From an uncultured Lachnospiraceae bacterium (GTDB taxonomy: Bacteria; Bacillota; Clostridia; Lachnospirales; Lachnospiraceae), in assembly GCA_910584845.1 (NCBI GenBank), contig CAJUDH010000002.1, positions 124,001 through 188,000 of the forward strand: DNA of 64,000 bases, read 5' to 3'. Positions within the stretch are counted from its first letter, which is position 1; each line of letters opens with the position of its first letter. Position numbers and translations under genes: made by a program. The notes beneath the pieces were generated by a model. The model made no database searches and was not told the DNA's origin. It saw only the letters and a program-made list of their open reading frames with translations. Below, in pieces: positions 35,573 to 44,923 of this stretch.

Positions 35573-36637
35573 TTAGCCCCCGTTCCGTTCAAACGCCAGG
35601 GAAATCAAAGTATCCACCAGCTGCCCTTTGGACATCCCTTCTGCTTCCCACAACATAGGGTACATACTAATGGCGGTAAAGCCCGGCATGGTATTGATTT
35701 CATTGAAAACCACGTCTCCGCCATCCGTGACAAAGAAATCCACCCGGGCCAGCCCATAACCGTCTACCGCATTAAAAATCTTTTCCGCAGCAGCTTTTAC
35801 CCGCCCCACACACCCTTCGGGAAGCTGGGGATGGATCACCGTGCGGGAATCTTCGTTGAAATATTTGGCTTCATAATCGTAAAACTCGGCGGCAGCCAGG
35901 ATTTCCCCCACGCCGGTAGAGCGGACCGGCTTCCTCCCCCCGCCCAGGACCGCACACTCGATTTCGTGGCCGCAAATCGCCTCTTCCACCAAAATTTTAC
36001 CGTCATAGCAGGCCGCCTCCTTAAGCCCCGCCTCCAAAGCCTCCCTGTTTTCCGCCTTGGTGACCCCCCGGGATGAGCCGCCGTTAGCCGGTTTCACAAA
36101 GACCGGATAATCAAAGCTTCCTTCGATCTGCTTTACCACTTTATCCGGCCCCTTTTTCAGCTCCCAGGCCATCACCGGCACATAAGCCGCCTGGCGGATG
36201 CCAAGGCTTTTTACGATACACTTGGTATAGAGCTTATCCATGGATACTGCGGAGGACAAAACCCCGCTGCCCACATAAGGGATTTGCGCCAGCTCCAAAA
36301 GCCCCTGTACCGTGCCGTCCTCACCGTAAAGCCCATGGAGCACCGGAAAGGCCACATCAACATTTTCTTGCCTGCTTATGCCGCCTTCCGTTATGATTAC
36401 GCACTTTTTCGTGGCATCCGGGGAGATGACAGCCTCTGCCTGGCTTTCCCTCCATGCGCCGGAACGGACTTCGTTTGCCGACCCCGCTTTCAGCCACCGC
36501 CCCTCCTGCGTTATGCCAATCAACAGCAAATCATATTTTTGGGTATCTATATGTTCAATCACATTAATTGCCGACATGCAAGAAACCAGATGTTCCGAAG
36601 ACTGCCCCCCGAACAGTACCGCAATTTTCTTTCTCAT
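35573..36637 (-). CDS. ddl: D-alanine--D-alanine ligase
   Basis: A 354-residue ATP-grasp ligase joining two D-alanines for peptidoglycan stem peptides. The N-terminal VLFGGQSSEH, VFPVLHGLYGEDGT, PVFVKPANGGSSRGV and the C-terminal FNEINTMPGFTAISMYP are family hallmarks. The omega-loop EFYDYEAKY is of the D-Ala-D-Ala type rather than the D-Ala-D-Lac (VanA) type. SEHLVS instead of SEHEVS in the first motif is a small deviation. GAGGAGGAG precedes the ATG. It leads the ddl-murI-DUF1934 cluster. Confidence 0.94.
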   Translation of the reverse strand: MRKKIAVLFGGQSSEHLVSCMSAINVIEHIDTQKYDLLLIGITQEGRWLKAGSANEVRSGAWRESQAEAVISPDATKKCVIITEGGISRQENVDVAFPVLHGLYGEDGTVQGLLELAQIPYVGSGVLSSAVSMDKLYTKCIVKSLGIRQAAYVPVMAWELKKGPDKVVKQIEGSFDYPVFVKPANGGSSRGVTKAENREALEAGLKEAACYDGKILVEEAICGHEIECAVLGGGRKPVRSTGVGEILAAAEFYDYEAKYFNEDSRTVIHPQLPEGCVGRVKAAAEKIFNAVDGYGLARVDFFVTDGGDVVFNEINTMPGFTAISMYPMLWEAEGMSKGQLVDTLISLAFERNGG

Positions 36638-36783
36638 CCAATCGCTCCTCCTCTTGTTGATGTTTGATTAATTATAACATATTTGTCAATAATGAAAAGG
36701 GAAAGGTTAAAGAAATTAAGGTTAAGAGGGTTTCCCTCAATCTTATTACTATTCCGTATCGGAAAGAAAGGGAACGTGAATCC

Positions 36784-37524
36784 ATGAAAATTCGTCCAAA
36801 GCAACCCGGCCCCGGTAAAAAACCGGCAACCCGGCCCTCCTGGCAATGTTGCCTGGGGATTTGCCTTAGCTGTTTCCTGTCGGCATTCCTGCTTTCCATG
36901 GGATGGCTGCAAAACGAACGGGAAGCCCTGGCCAGCCGGTTAGCGCCGTCGGTCTTACGCCTCCACATCCTGGCAGACAGCGACCAAAAGGCCGACCAGG
37001 AAGTAAAGCTGGAAATCCGCAGTTTGGTTCTGGATTATTTAAAAGGGTGCCTAAACACCGATGCCGGCAAAGAAGAAACGCTGGCTTGCCTCCGGGAGCA
37101 CCGTCAAGACATCGAGGCCATGGCAGACCGGCACTTAAAGCAAAGGGGTATGGATTACCATGCCAGCCTCCGGTTTGTCAACGATTATTTCCCCACCCGG
37201 GTTTATAGCGGCTATGTATTCCCCTGCGGCTATTATGATGCTGCCCGCATTACTTTGGGCCGAGGGGACGGGCACAACTGGTGGTGCGTGCTTTACCCCC
37301 AATTTTGTTTTACGGATACTTCCTGCCAGCCCCTATCCGGGGAACAGGCGGCACGGTTTTCCCGGAAACTTAGTCAAGGCGACGCCCTCACATTGGAAGA
37401 CCATCGCCCTGACATTCAAATCCGTTTTTTCCTGCTCCCCTTCCTTACGGGCCCCGATGCAAACGCCCCCGCGGAGGAGGCCGGCAAAGATGGGCCTAAT
37501 CCGGGACAGAAGCAAGGCCCATAA
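36784..37524 (+). CDS. spoIIR: Stage II sporulation protein R
   Basis: A 246-residue SpoIIR, the forespore-made secreted signal that activates the SpoIIGA protease and thus pro-sigma-E in the mother cell. It has an N-terminal membrane or signal segment (about 20-40), then LRLHILADSDQKADQEVKLEIR, FVNDYFPTRVYSGYVFPCGYYDAARITLG and GHNWWCVLYPQFCF, the conserved blocks of the family. I start at ATG 36784 after AAGGGAACG, though the frame is open from 36664. I could not identify a convincing sigma-F promoter. Its last 29 bases overlap the convergent TolC-like gene. Confidence 0.88.
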   Translation: MKIRPKQPGPGKKPATRPSWQCCLGICLSCFLSAFLLSMGWLQNEREALASRLAPSVLRLHILADSDQKADQEVKLEIRSLVLDYLKGCLNTDAGKEETLACLREHRQDIEAMADRHLKQRGMDYHASLRFVNDYFPTRVYSGYVFPCGYYDAARITLGRGDGHNWWCVLYPQFCFTDTSCQPLSGEQAARFSRKLSQGDALTLEDHRPDIQIRFFLLPFLTGPDANAPAEEAGKDGPNPGQKQGP

Positions 37525-38686
37525 CGGCCCAGCCATAGTTCTCCATGGCCTGCAACAAGCTTAAATTGGCAGACTCTTTTGCTGCCTTTTTCTGGCAATA
37601 AGCAATCTGTGTCCCTACATATTGGGCCTGGGACAACAAGCCAAGCTGATATTGGCGGCCGGCGGCCGCCTGGCTGGCCTGCGCCGCCTCAAACCCCACA
37701 GACGCCGCCTCATAAGCCGCCTTGCTGTCCATAACTTGTTGATAGAGGCGCTGCATTTCAACAGACAGTTTCTGCTCCCCTTCTTCGATGACGCCTAGCC
37801 TGGCGGCAATTTGCGCACTGCTTTCCCCTGCCGGGGACGTCCTCTGGGAAATTAACGTATAATTGTTCCCTATGGCTTTGATGGTATCCTGCTCCAAATC
37901 CATGCCGCCGATCCGGGCCATGTCAAATTCCGGGATCGGGCAAATTTCCGGATTGGAATCCGGGTCATACCCCAACAACATGCACAACGTCCTTCTGGTG
38001 GACTCCAGCTGGCTATTCAGGGAAGCCAGCTGGGAACGGGCAGACAAAAGGTCCGCGTTGGCACTTGCCAGGTCGGTTTCCGTAGCCATCCCCAGGCCTG
38101 CCATCCGGCCGGCCATATCCGCCTGCTGTTCATAGAGCTGCACCATAGTTTCTAAGGTGGCGATATTCTGCCGGATCGTTTCATAGCCGATCATGGCACT
38201 TTGGGTCCCGGCAGTCAGCTGCCGTTCCACCATCCGTATTATATTGGTACTTTTTTTGTCCGTATCCCATTTGTCTACCCGGTCCCGCATCCCTTGGACT
38301 ATTTTGCGGTATGACCGGTCTACGTCATAGCCCGCTTTGGAAAGTTCTTTGCTTCCCGTCAGCTTCCCCGCGGAAATATAGCCTTCTGCCAGGCTTTTTA
38401 CGGCTGCATACTGGCTTTCCATCTCCGTCACGATATTGGCAAAGTCTTCCTTGCTGTCCCTGTAAGTATCCCAAAGCGGGGCAACATTCGGGTTATATTC
38501 ATGGATTAATGCCCGCAGCTCGTCGTACTCAATCCGGTTGTCTTCCAGACGGGCCCGGGTTTCCGCGTCATACTGCTCCGTCCCCCGGGGCGCCCCGGGG
38601 CCGGTAGGGGCTGCCGGCGCACATAGAGGGGGCAAAACCATCCAGGCAGCCATGGCCATGACGGCCCATTTGATTTTTTGTTTCAT
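37496..38686 (-). CDS. TolC-like efflux protein, second copy
   Basis: A 396-residue protein with a signal peptide (MKQKIKWAVMAMAAWMVLPPLCAPA) and a long helical body with the TolC/OEP pattern: an early EYDELRALIHEYNPNV repeat, long amphipathic coiled-coil segments (LEDNRIEYDEL..., LQSQLASLNSQLEST) and a C-terminal half repeating the same layout (AAYEAASVGFEAAQAS, YQLGLLSQAQYVGTQIAY). About 27 percent similar at a glance to the preceding gene, which suggests duplication. It is last in the RND operon, 14 bases after the first copy, and overlaps spoIIR convergently. In a cell with one membrane, its location and use are unclear. Confidence 0.75.
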   Translation of the reverse strand: MKQKIKWAVMAMAAWMVLPPLCAPAAPTGPGAPRGTEQYDAETRARLEDNRIEYDELRALIHEYNPNVAPLWDTYRDSKEDFANIVTEMESQYAAVKSLAEGYISAGKLTGSKELSKAGYDVDRSYRKIVQGMRDRVDKWDTDKKSTNIIRMVERQLTAGTQSAMIGYETIRQNIATLETMVQLYEQQADMAGRMAGLGMATETDLASANADLLSARSQLASLNSQLESTRRTLCMLLGYDPDSNPEICPIPEFDMARIGGMDLEQDTIKAIGNNYTLISQRTSPAGESSAQIAARLGVIEEGEQKLSVEMQRLYQQVMDSKAAYEAASVGFEAAQASQAAAGRQYQLGLLSQAQYVGTQIAYCQKKAAKESANLSLLQAMENYGWAVMGLASVPD

Positions 38687-38700
38687 TTCATCCCTCCCCG

Positions 38701-39867
38701 TTATGATGTGCTGGCCAGCCCGTTGACCGCCCAATCATACGTTTCCATGGCCTGGAACAAGTTCATGTCGGCAACTTTAAGGGCCAGCCTTTTGCTTTGT
38801 ACAGCGTATTGCTGGTTTTCCCACTCCGTCCTGCTTACATTGCCCAGCTGGTAGTTTACTTCCATTGACCGGAAATTCCGGTCCGCCAGCTCCAGGTCTG
38901 CTTTTGCCTGGTCGTAGGCCAGCTTTGCCGTTATCACGTTCTGGTAACTGGTCACCAGGGCCGACCCGATTTTCCTCTCATTGTCGGCAATGGTTTTTTG
39001 CAGGCTTTCCACCACATTGGCGCTGGCGGCATTGGACAGCTTTTTCTTATTGACCTGTAAAGTATAATTGTTCTTTAAGGCGGTTTCCTTATCCGCCTCA
39101 GGATCCATGGCAGCGGCCCTTTCCATATCTGCAGAAGGGATTTCCCGGATTTCCGGGTTGTCATTAAATTTCCACCCCAACATCACCAGCAGTTTCTGGC
39201 GCACGTTTTCGATACCTGACTTTGCCGAATCCAGGTTGCGTAAGGCCGTCAGCAATGCCTCCTGGGCATTGAGCACATCGACCTGGGTAGCCGTGCCGGT
39301 AGCCTGGCGGGCCTGGGCGCTGGCCAGGGATGTTTCCGCCTGGCGCAAGGAAATTTCCGCCTGCTCCAGCTCCAGCCTCCCTTTGGCATAGCTTATCATA
39401 TTGCTTTGGGCCACGGTGGCCAGGGTTTTCTCCGCCAGCTTGTTATTCAAATAAATGATCTCGCTGTCATCCAGGTTCTCGTCTGCCTGCTGTTCCAGGT
39501 TTTTCGCCTGCACCTCTGCCATCAGCACAGACGCCACCACATACCCGTAAGTGGGGTCGTCGGCATCCGGATAGGAAATACTGGCATAAATCTCGTCTGC
39601 CATATCCCGGTATTTCGCCGATATGTCATCCTTGGTATTTCCATATTTTCTTTTAAATTCATTAAGCTCCAGCTGGTTGGCCTGAACCGTGGCGTTGTAT
39701 TCGGCAATCAGCCCTTCAATCTCGTCATATTCCAGCACATTGTCCTGAAGCCGGGCCCATTCCTCGGCCGTCCTGGCAAATTCCGGGCTTGCCGCCATGG
39801 CCGTGGCCGGGCAGGCTGCCATCAGGCCCGCCATCCCCAATAAAGCCAAGCGCCTCTTTCTTTTCAT
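38701..39867 (-). CDS. TolC-like efflux protein, first copy
   Basis: A 388-residue secreted protein with a signal peptide (ending near AMAASPEF) and two halves of long helices with the TolC-family pattern (EYDEIEGLIAEYNATVQANQ; ASLASAQARQATGTATQVDVLNAQEALLTALRNL; YQLGNVSRTEWENQQYAVQSKRLALKVA). It begins 13 bases after the RND pump stop. In diderms TolC forms the outer-membrane exit duct; here, without evidence for an outer membrane, it may form a wall-spanning tube or a periplasm-like assembly partner. Confidence 0.78.
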   Translation of the reverse strand: MKRKRRLALLGMAGLMAACPATAMAASPEFARTAEEWARLQDNVLEYDEIEGLIAEYNATVQANQLELNEFKRKYGNTKDDISAKYRDMADEIYASISYPDADDPTYGYVVASVLMAEVQAKNLEQQADENLDDSEIIYLNNKLAEKTLATVAQSNMISYAKGRLELEQAEISLRQAETSLASAQARQATGTATQVDVLNAQEALLTALRNLDSAKSGIENVRQKLLVMLGWKFNDNPEIREIPSADMERAAAMDPEADKETALKNNYTLQVNKKKLSNAASANVVESLQKTIADNERKIGSALVTSYQNVITAKLAYDQAKADLELADRNFRSMEVNYQLGNVSRTEWENQQYAVQSKRLALKVADMNLFQAMETYDWAVNGLASTS

Positions 39868-39879
39868 CCTCTTCCTCCT

Positions 39880-42800
39880 TTAATCATAACTGGGGGTTTT
39901 CTTTTTCTGCGGGGTCATTACTTTATAATACGCCGGCAACATCAGCAAAGCCAAAACCGTAGAGGCAATCAATCCGCCCACGTCTACCAGGGCCAAACCC
40001 TGCATACTTTTTCCGCTGTCCCCGTAAGCCATGGCTATAGGGATCATGGCCACAATGGTGGTCAGGGTCGTCATCAAAATGGGGCGTAAACGGGTGGCCC
40101 CCGCCTCCACCAGGGCCGTGTCCAAATCCATTTCCTGCCGGTATTGGTTCACCGTATCCACATAGAGGATCCCGTTGTTTACCACCGTTCCGGACAGCAT
40201 CAGGAAACCCAGCAAAGAAGCCATACTAATGGGCACGTCCGTAATGTACAAAAGCCCAAAGGAGCCAATAAGCGAAAAGGGGATGGTCGTCATCACCATG
40301 ATGGAAAACTTTGGGGATTCAAATTGGGCCGCCATAACCACGAACACCAGGAACACGGCGATGGCGATGGCCCCTCCCAGGTTGGCAAACTCTTCCCCCA
40401 TAGCCTCATTCATGGCATTGGCCGCACGGCTGACGGTAGGGCTCATATATTTGGACACCACTTCGTTATAAAGCTGGTTTTCTATCCTCTCCTGTTCCCG
40501 TTTGTCATCCGTCAGCAAATCTCCGCTGATGGTCACCTGGTACTGCTTATTCTGGCGTACAATAGCCGCCGGGCTGTCTTTAAACCCAATATCCGCTACA
40601 TCTGCCAGGGCTACGAAACCGCCGGCATTGTTGGCCAGCACCAGGCCCTGCAGCTTGTCAATGGTATCATATTCGTCATCCGGATATTCCACCTGTACGC
40701 TGATTTCGTCTCCGTCCACGTCCAGGGTAGTGGCCTCCGTGCCCCCCAAAGCGCTATTGATCGCCCCGGCGACCTGCTGGGGGGAAATGTTTTCTGCCTG
40801 GGCCTTTACCGCGTCAATATCTACTTTAACCACCGGAGCCGCATTTTCCAGGGTACTGTGTACCTTTGTTACTTCCGGGCGGCCCAACAGTTCTTTCACG
40901 ATCTGGTCGGATACCCCTTTCAGCTCGTCGTACTGGGTGCCCTGCAAAATAAATTCCGCGCCGCCGGAAGAAGACATCATCAACATGGAGGAAGACGCCT
41001 TCATGGTAATGTTGGCCCCCAGGATCTGGTTCATCAAGGGCTTCCATTCCTTGATCACATCCTCTGTTTCCCGTTTCCGCCCGTCTTTCAGATAAGCCGT
41101 CAACGTGGCGCCGCCTCCGCCCAGGCTATATCCGCTTCCCCCGGAAGTCAGCATATAGGAATCCAAGTCCGGGTCTTGAAGCACGACGGCTTCCGCCTGC
41201 TTAAGGATCTTGTCGGCCTCTTCCACCGTAAGGCCCGGCCTGGTCTCAATACTGACGTTGACGGTCCCCGTATCGTCTGCCACCATCAGCTCCTTGCGCA
41301 GCTGGAATGCCATCCAGACCGACACGGCCAGTAAAACGACGGAGGCCAAGATAACCAAATGCTTCTGGGGCAGGATCCCCCTCATAATGCCGCGGTAGGC
41401 ATCCTGCATTTTACCCACCAGCCAGCCCGCAGGGGAATGCTCCTTTTCCTGGGGCCGGTATATACAGTAACACAAAGGCACTATGGTCATGGCGCTGACG
41501 AGGGATGCCAGCAGGCAGAAGATAATGGTAAAGCCCAAAGGCTTGAACATCTGGCCCGTCATCCCTTCCAGCAAAGCCAACGGCAAGAACACCACGCAGG
41601 TAGTCGCCGTGCCGCCCACAATAGACTGGAGTACAATGGCGCTCCCTTCCAGGGCCGCCTCCTGGTAGCCAAGGATCCCCTTGCCTTTCGTGGACCGGAA
41701 GCAGCTTTCCAAAACCACAATGGAGTTATCTACCATCATGCCCACGCCCAGCACCAGGCTGCTAAGGGTAATTACGTTCAAAGTAAAGCCCATGGCCTGC
41801 ATCAATATCAACGCAGCCAAAATGGAAATGGGGATGGAAGTACCTACAATCAAGGACGCTTTCACCTCTCCAAAAAACAGGTAGATGATCAGCATGGACA
41901 CAATAACCGCCATAACCATGGTCTGCATCACGCTCTCCAAAGACGTCTTAATGGAATCGCTGGCATCGTTGACCACCACAATCTCCAGGCCCGGATCCTG
42001 GGCTTTCAGGTTAGCAGCCACCTTGTTGACTTCCTTTGACACTTCCATGGCCGTGGCGCTTTGCTGCTTTTTGATGCCCACGGAAATGGTATCCCGCCCG
42101 TTATACCGGGCAACGCCGGATGCGTCTTTCAGGGACATCCCCACGTTGGCAATATCCTCCAGATAAATGACGTTGCCGTTTCCAAGGGAGATGGGGATGG
42201 ACTTTAACAGTTCCGCCGTATCGTATTCGGTTCCTGCGCTGACCGACAGCTTCTGGCCGCCCACAATCGTATCCCCCGCCGGGTAGGTGAAATTCGCGTT
42301 TCCTATGGAAGTGGCGACCGTGTTCATATTCAGCCGGTATTGCTGCAGTTTCTCCGGAATCAATTCTACTTTAATATACTCTTCCTGGCCGCCGCTAACG
42401 TCCACATCCGTCACTGTGGTAATCTTTTCAAATTCCGGTACAATTTTGTTATTTACATAGTTGTACAGGTTCGGTTCCGTCTCATGGTTAATGGACAGGT
42501 AGACCGATGCCATGTCGTCAATGTTCATCTCCACCACTACCGGGGCGTTACAGTCATCCGGCAGCGAGGCTTCCAGCACGTCCATCTTCTTTTTTAAATC
42601 GTCATAGGCCTCGTCAATATCTTTGCCGTAATCATACTGGATGATCACAAAGGACATGTTTTCCATGGACTGGGACTGCACCGTGTCCACGCCGCTTAAC
42701 GCCCCGATCTGATCCTCGATTTCCGTAGTCACCAGGTCATTGACGTCCTCCGGGCTGGCCCCCGGATAAACCGTAACGATAATCAACATGGGCATATCCA

Positions 42801-42918
42801 TCGTCGGCATCAGCTCTAACTTTGCCGACAGCACAGACTGCAAGCCGAACACAATCAGGCACAGGACCGCCAAAACTGTAGTGACCGGCCGTTTGAGGAC
42901 TGATTTCGTTAATCCCAT
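39880..42918 (-). CDS. RND efflux pump (HAE1-like permease)
   Basis: A 1012-residue proton-driven exporter with the RND duplicated architecture: an N-terminal helix, a large porter loop, six helices, a second loop and six helices. Landmarks are the N-terminal LKRPVTTVLAVLCLIVFG, YPGASPEDVNDLVTTEIED and the TM4 proton-relay stretch LVLGVGMMVDNSIVVLES, with a single Asp followed by Asn rather than the DD pair of AcrB, as in other Firmicute RND pumps. The C-terminal copy has SGTVVNNGILYVD. Overlapping spacing with adaptor (12 bases) and TolC-like genes marks one operon under the TetR regulator. Confidence 0.92.
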   Translation of the reverse strand: MGLTKSVLKRPVTTVLAVLCLIVFGLQSVLSAKLELMPTMDMPMLIIVTVYPGASPEDVNDLVTTEIEDQIGALSGVDTVQSQSMENMSFVIIQYDYGKDIDEAYDDLKKKMDVLEASLPDDCNAPVVVEMNIDDMASVYLSINHETEPNLYNYVNNKIVPEFEKITTVTDVDVSGGQEEYIKVELIPEKLQQYRLNMNTVATSIGNANFTYPAGDTIVGGQKLSVSAGTEYDTAELLKSIPISLGNGNVIYLEDIANVGMSLKDASGVARYNGRDTISVGIKKQQSATAMEVSKEVNKVAANLKAQDPGLEIVVVNDASDSIKTSLESVMQTMVMAVIVSMLIIYLFFGEVKASLIVGTSIPISILAALILMQAMGFTLNVITLSSLVLGVGMMVDNSIVVLESCFRSTKGKGILGYQEAALEGSAIVLQSIVGGTATTCVVFLPLALLEGMTGQMFKPLGFTIIFCLLASLVSAMTIVPLCYCIYRPQEKEHSPAGWLVGKMQDAYRGIMRGILPQKHLVILASVVLLAVSVWMAFQLRKELMVADDTGTVNVSIETRPGLTVEEADKILKQAEAVVLQDPDLDSYMLTSGGSGYSLGGGGATLTAYLKDGRKRETEDVIKEWKPLMNQILGANITMKASSSMLMMSSSGGAEFILQGTQYDELKGVSDQIVKELLGRPEVTKVHSTLENAAPVVKVDIDAVKAQAENISPQQVAGAINSALGGTEATTLDVDGDEISVQVEYPDDEYDTIDKLQGLVLANNAGGFVALADVADIGFKDSPAAIVRQNKQYQVTISGDLLTDDKREQERIENQLYNEVVSKYMSPTVSRAANAMNEAMGEEFANLGGAIAIAVFLVFVVMAAQFESPKFSIMVMTTIPFSLIGSFGLLYITDVPISMASLLGFLMLSGTVVNNGILYVDTVNQYRQEMDLDTALVEAGATRLRPILMTTLTTIVAMIPIAMAYGDSGKSMQGLALVDVGGLIASTVLALLMLPAYYKVMTPQKKKTPSYD

Positions 42919-42930
42919 AGCTGTTTCCTC

Positions 42931-44055
42931 CTACTCTGCTTTCCCGCCGCCAGTTTGTGCTTCGCTGTCCGCAACGGCGGCCGGATCCCCATTCCCGCTT
43001 TGCCCGGGCGCTACGGGGTTTACTTTAGAACCTTCAAACAGTTCGGAACTCCAGGTAGTGATTACTTGGTCTTCCGCTTCAAGGCCGGACAGGATTTGAA
43101 CCCGTTGGGAATCGTATATGCCTATCTCCACGGGCACCTGGTGGACTTCCCCTTCCACACAGGTATACACATAAGCATTGCCGCCCGAATAATACACCGA
43201 ATCTACCGGCAGGCTTAAAACGCCTTCCTGCTTTTCCGAAACCACCGACAGGCTCACCATGGAACCGGTAGGCAATGCGTCGCCGTTTTCCACGGAAGCT
43301 TTTATTTTAAACAGCCCCGTAGCCTGGTCGATCATACTGCTGATTTCCGTGATGGTCCCCTGGTATTTCGTGCCGTTTTTGTCAATGGCCACGTCTTCCC
43401 CTACCTGCAAATGGTTCACAACCTTTTCTGTGACGGAAAAGGTCAGCTGTTTGCTGCCTTCGCCGGAAATCACGCAGACCAGCGACTGCTGGGCCACATT
43501 ATCATGCACCTCCACATTGCACTGCTCCACCACGCCTCCCATAGGGGCCGTAATATTGCTGAATTCCACTTGATAATTATAGTTCAGCTTTGCCTGGTCA
43601 TATTGGATCTTGGCACTCCTGGCCTGGGTCTGCACCTGCTCTAAAGTAGCTGAAGCAATATCCCCGGCGGCAAATAATGCCTGCTGGCGGGCCAATGTGC
43701 TGTTGGCATTGTCCAAAGCCGTCTTGGCGGCTTCCATGCTCAGCCTGGCGGCCTCCACCTGCTTGGTGTCAATTTTGCAGACCGCCTGCCCCTCGGCAAC
43801 TACATCCCCGGCCTTTATGTACACGTCTGTGACTTCCCCTGCCGCCTTCGGGTAAATATATACCACATCGGACGGTTCCACAGTCCCCACTAAATTGCGG
43901 CGCAAAATAATGGTGGCCGGCTCCATCTTTTGAACCTCCACCGTTGGAACCGGCGCTTCCTCAACCGCCGCCTTTTCCCTCAACAGCTTGGGCGCCGCAA
44001 CCACTGCCGCCAACGCCACCACCAATACTCCTCCGACGATTATCCCTTTCCTCAT
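42931..44055 (-). CDS. RND periplasmic-type adaptor subunit
   Basis: A 374-residue membrane fusion protein: an N-terminal anchor (RKGIIVGGVLVVALAAVVAAP), then a split biotinyl-lipoyl domain (VYIYPKAAGEVTDVYIKAGDVVAEGQAVCKID and ITAPMGGVVEQCNVEVHDNV), an alpha-helical hairpin between them, a beta-barrel and a C-terminal membrane-proximal domain. It bridges the RND pump to the TolC-like exit proteins. I start at ATG 44055, after GAGGTGACA; a GTG nine bases earlier overlaps the ribosome site. Cysteines inside the lipoyl halves are unusual but not in a known motif. Confidence 0.88.
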   Translation of the reverse strand: MRKGIIVGGVLVVALAAVVAAPKLLREKAAVEEAPVPTVEVQKMEPATIILRRNLVGTVEPSDVVYIYPKAAGEVTDVYIKAGDVVAEGQAVCKIDTKQVEAARLSMEAAKTALDNANSTLARQQALFAAGDIASATLEQVQTQARSAKIQYDQAKLNYNYQVEFSNITAPMGGVVEQCNVEVHDNVAQQSLVCVISGEGSKQLTFSVTEKVVNHLQVGEDVAIDKNGTKYQGTITEISSMIDQATGLFKIKASVENGDALPTGSMVSLSVVSEKQEGVLSLPVDSVYYSGGNAYVYTCVEGEVHQVPVEIGIYDSQRVQILSGLEAEDQVITTWSSELFEGSKVNPVAPGQSGNGDPAAVADSEAQTGGGKAE

Positions 44056-44139
44056 TACTGTCACCTCGTTTATTTTTAATCTGATCCTGGCTTTATGGTT
44101 TCAGCCCGTGACCCTTTCCTGATTTGGGGCTGATTGGGC

Positions 44140-44832
44140 TTAGGCGCCGGTTTTATTGGGGGCCTGGCCCATGTCCCCCCGGCTTTTTTCCGGTTCTGTC
44201 TGCTTCTTGTACACCCCATGCTTCAATATTTCCATGGTGCGGCGAAACGTCCTCCGAATGTTATCCGGCCGGTCCGGATATTCATAAAACTGTTTCAGGG
44301 AAAACGCCAGGGATCCCATAGCCATGGTCACCAGGGTCCAAAATTCTTCTTCGGTGGCAAAATAAAACCGGCTTTTGTCTACCTTCTCATACATCCACTT
44401 CACCGGGTCTTCTTCCTCTATTTTTCCCGTGGGCCCCAGGCACGGCCACTTCCGAAACCCCAGGAGCTGGGCGTTTTCCTGGTTGGCAAACACATTTTTA
44501 GCAAAATCCATCAGCTCTTTGGTCGTTTTCATCTTTCCCATAAAATACTCGAACATCAACTCTACCATGGCAAAGAAGTCGCCGCCATTGCTGTCCAGCT
44601 CGTCTTTGCACAATTTCGTCAACTGTTCGAAATTCTCCCTCATGAGGAATTCCACCACATCTTGTTTGTCAAGAAAATAGGTATAAAAGCTCCCTCTGGA
44701 AATATCGGCATTTTGAATAATCCGGTTGATGGAAACCTTTTCAAAAGGAACCCGCGAAAATTCTTTAAACGCCGCCATCCGTATCGTCTGTTGCTTTTCC
44801 TCCGGCAACCGGTAAAAACGCTCCGTAGGCAA
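44140..44832 (-). CDS. TetR-family repressor of the RND operon
   Basis: A 230-residue regulator with an N-terminal TetR helix-turn-helix (EEKQQTIRMAAFKEFSRVPFEK, then INRIIQNADISRGSFYTYFLDK) and a ligand-binding C-terminal domain of helices. It starts with TTG 44832, five bases after GGAGGGG; no suitable ATG is in the right place. It is the first gene of the operon and lies directly behind three palindromic operators and a consensus promoter, so it most likely represses itself and the pump. The inducer is unknown. Confidence 0.85.
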   Translation of the reverse strand: MPTERFYRLPEEKQQTIRMAAFKEFSRVPFEKVSINRIIQNADISRGSFYTYFLDKQDVVEFLMRENFEQLTKLCKDELDSNGGDFFAMVELMFEYFMGKMKTTKELMDFAKNVFANQENAQLLGFRKWPCLGPTGKIEEEDPVKWMYEKVDKSRFYFATEEEFWTLVTMAMGSLAFSLKQFYEYPDRPDNIRRTFRRTMEILKHGVYKKQTEPEKSRGDMGQAPNKTGA

Positions 44833-44885
44833 GGCCGCCCCTCCTCTCTGCATCCGTATCCTTTTCTAGCATTTAACCCCGCAGC

Positions 44886-44898
44886 TGACAACTTGTCA
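44886..44898. promoter_or_regulatory. TetR operator 1 (downstream)
   Basis: Perfect palindrome TGACAACTTGTCA, about 30 bases downstream of the tetR -10 box on the minus strand, centre 44892. Confidence 0.65.
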
Positions 44899-44908
44899 CT
44901 ATCTTGAG

Positions 44909-44921
44909 TGACAATATGTCA
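44909..44921. promoter_or_regulatory. TetR operator 2
   Basis: TGACAATATGTCA has the same TGACA-N3-TGTCA half-sites, centre 44915, 23 bases from operator 1. It covers the likely transcription start. Confidence 0.65.
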
Positions 44922-44923
44922 TC

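Noticed and set aside
40144..41334. A 396-codon plus-strand frame within the RND pump region
   Set aside because: It is a shadow of the RND pump gene; composition is dominated by His, Gln and Arg as expected from the opposite strand.
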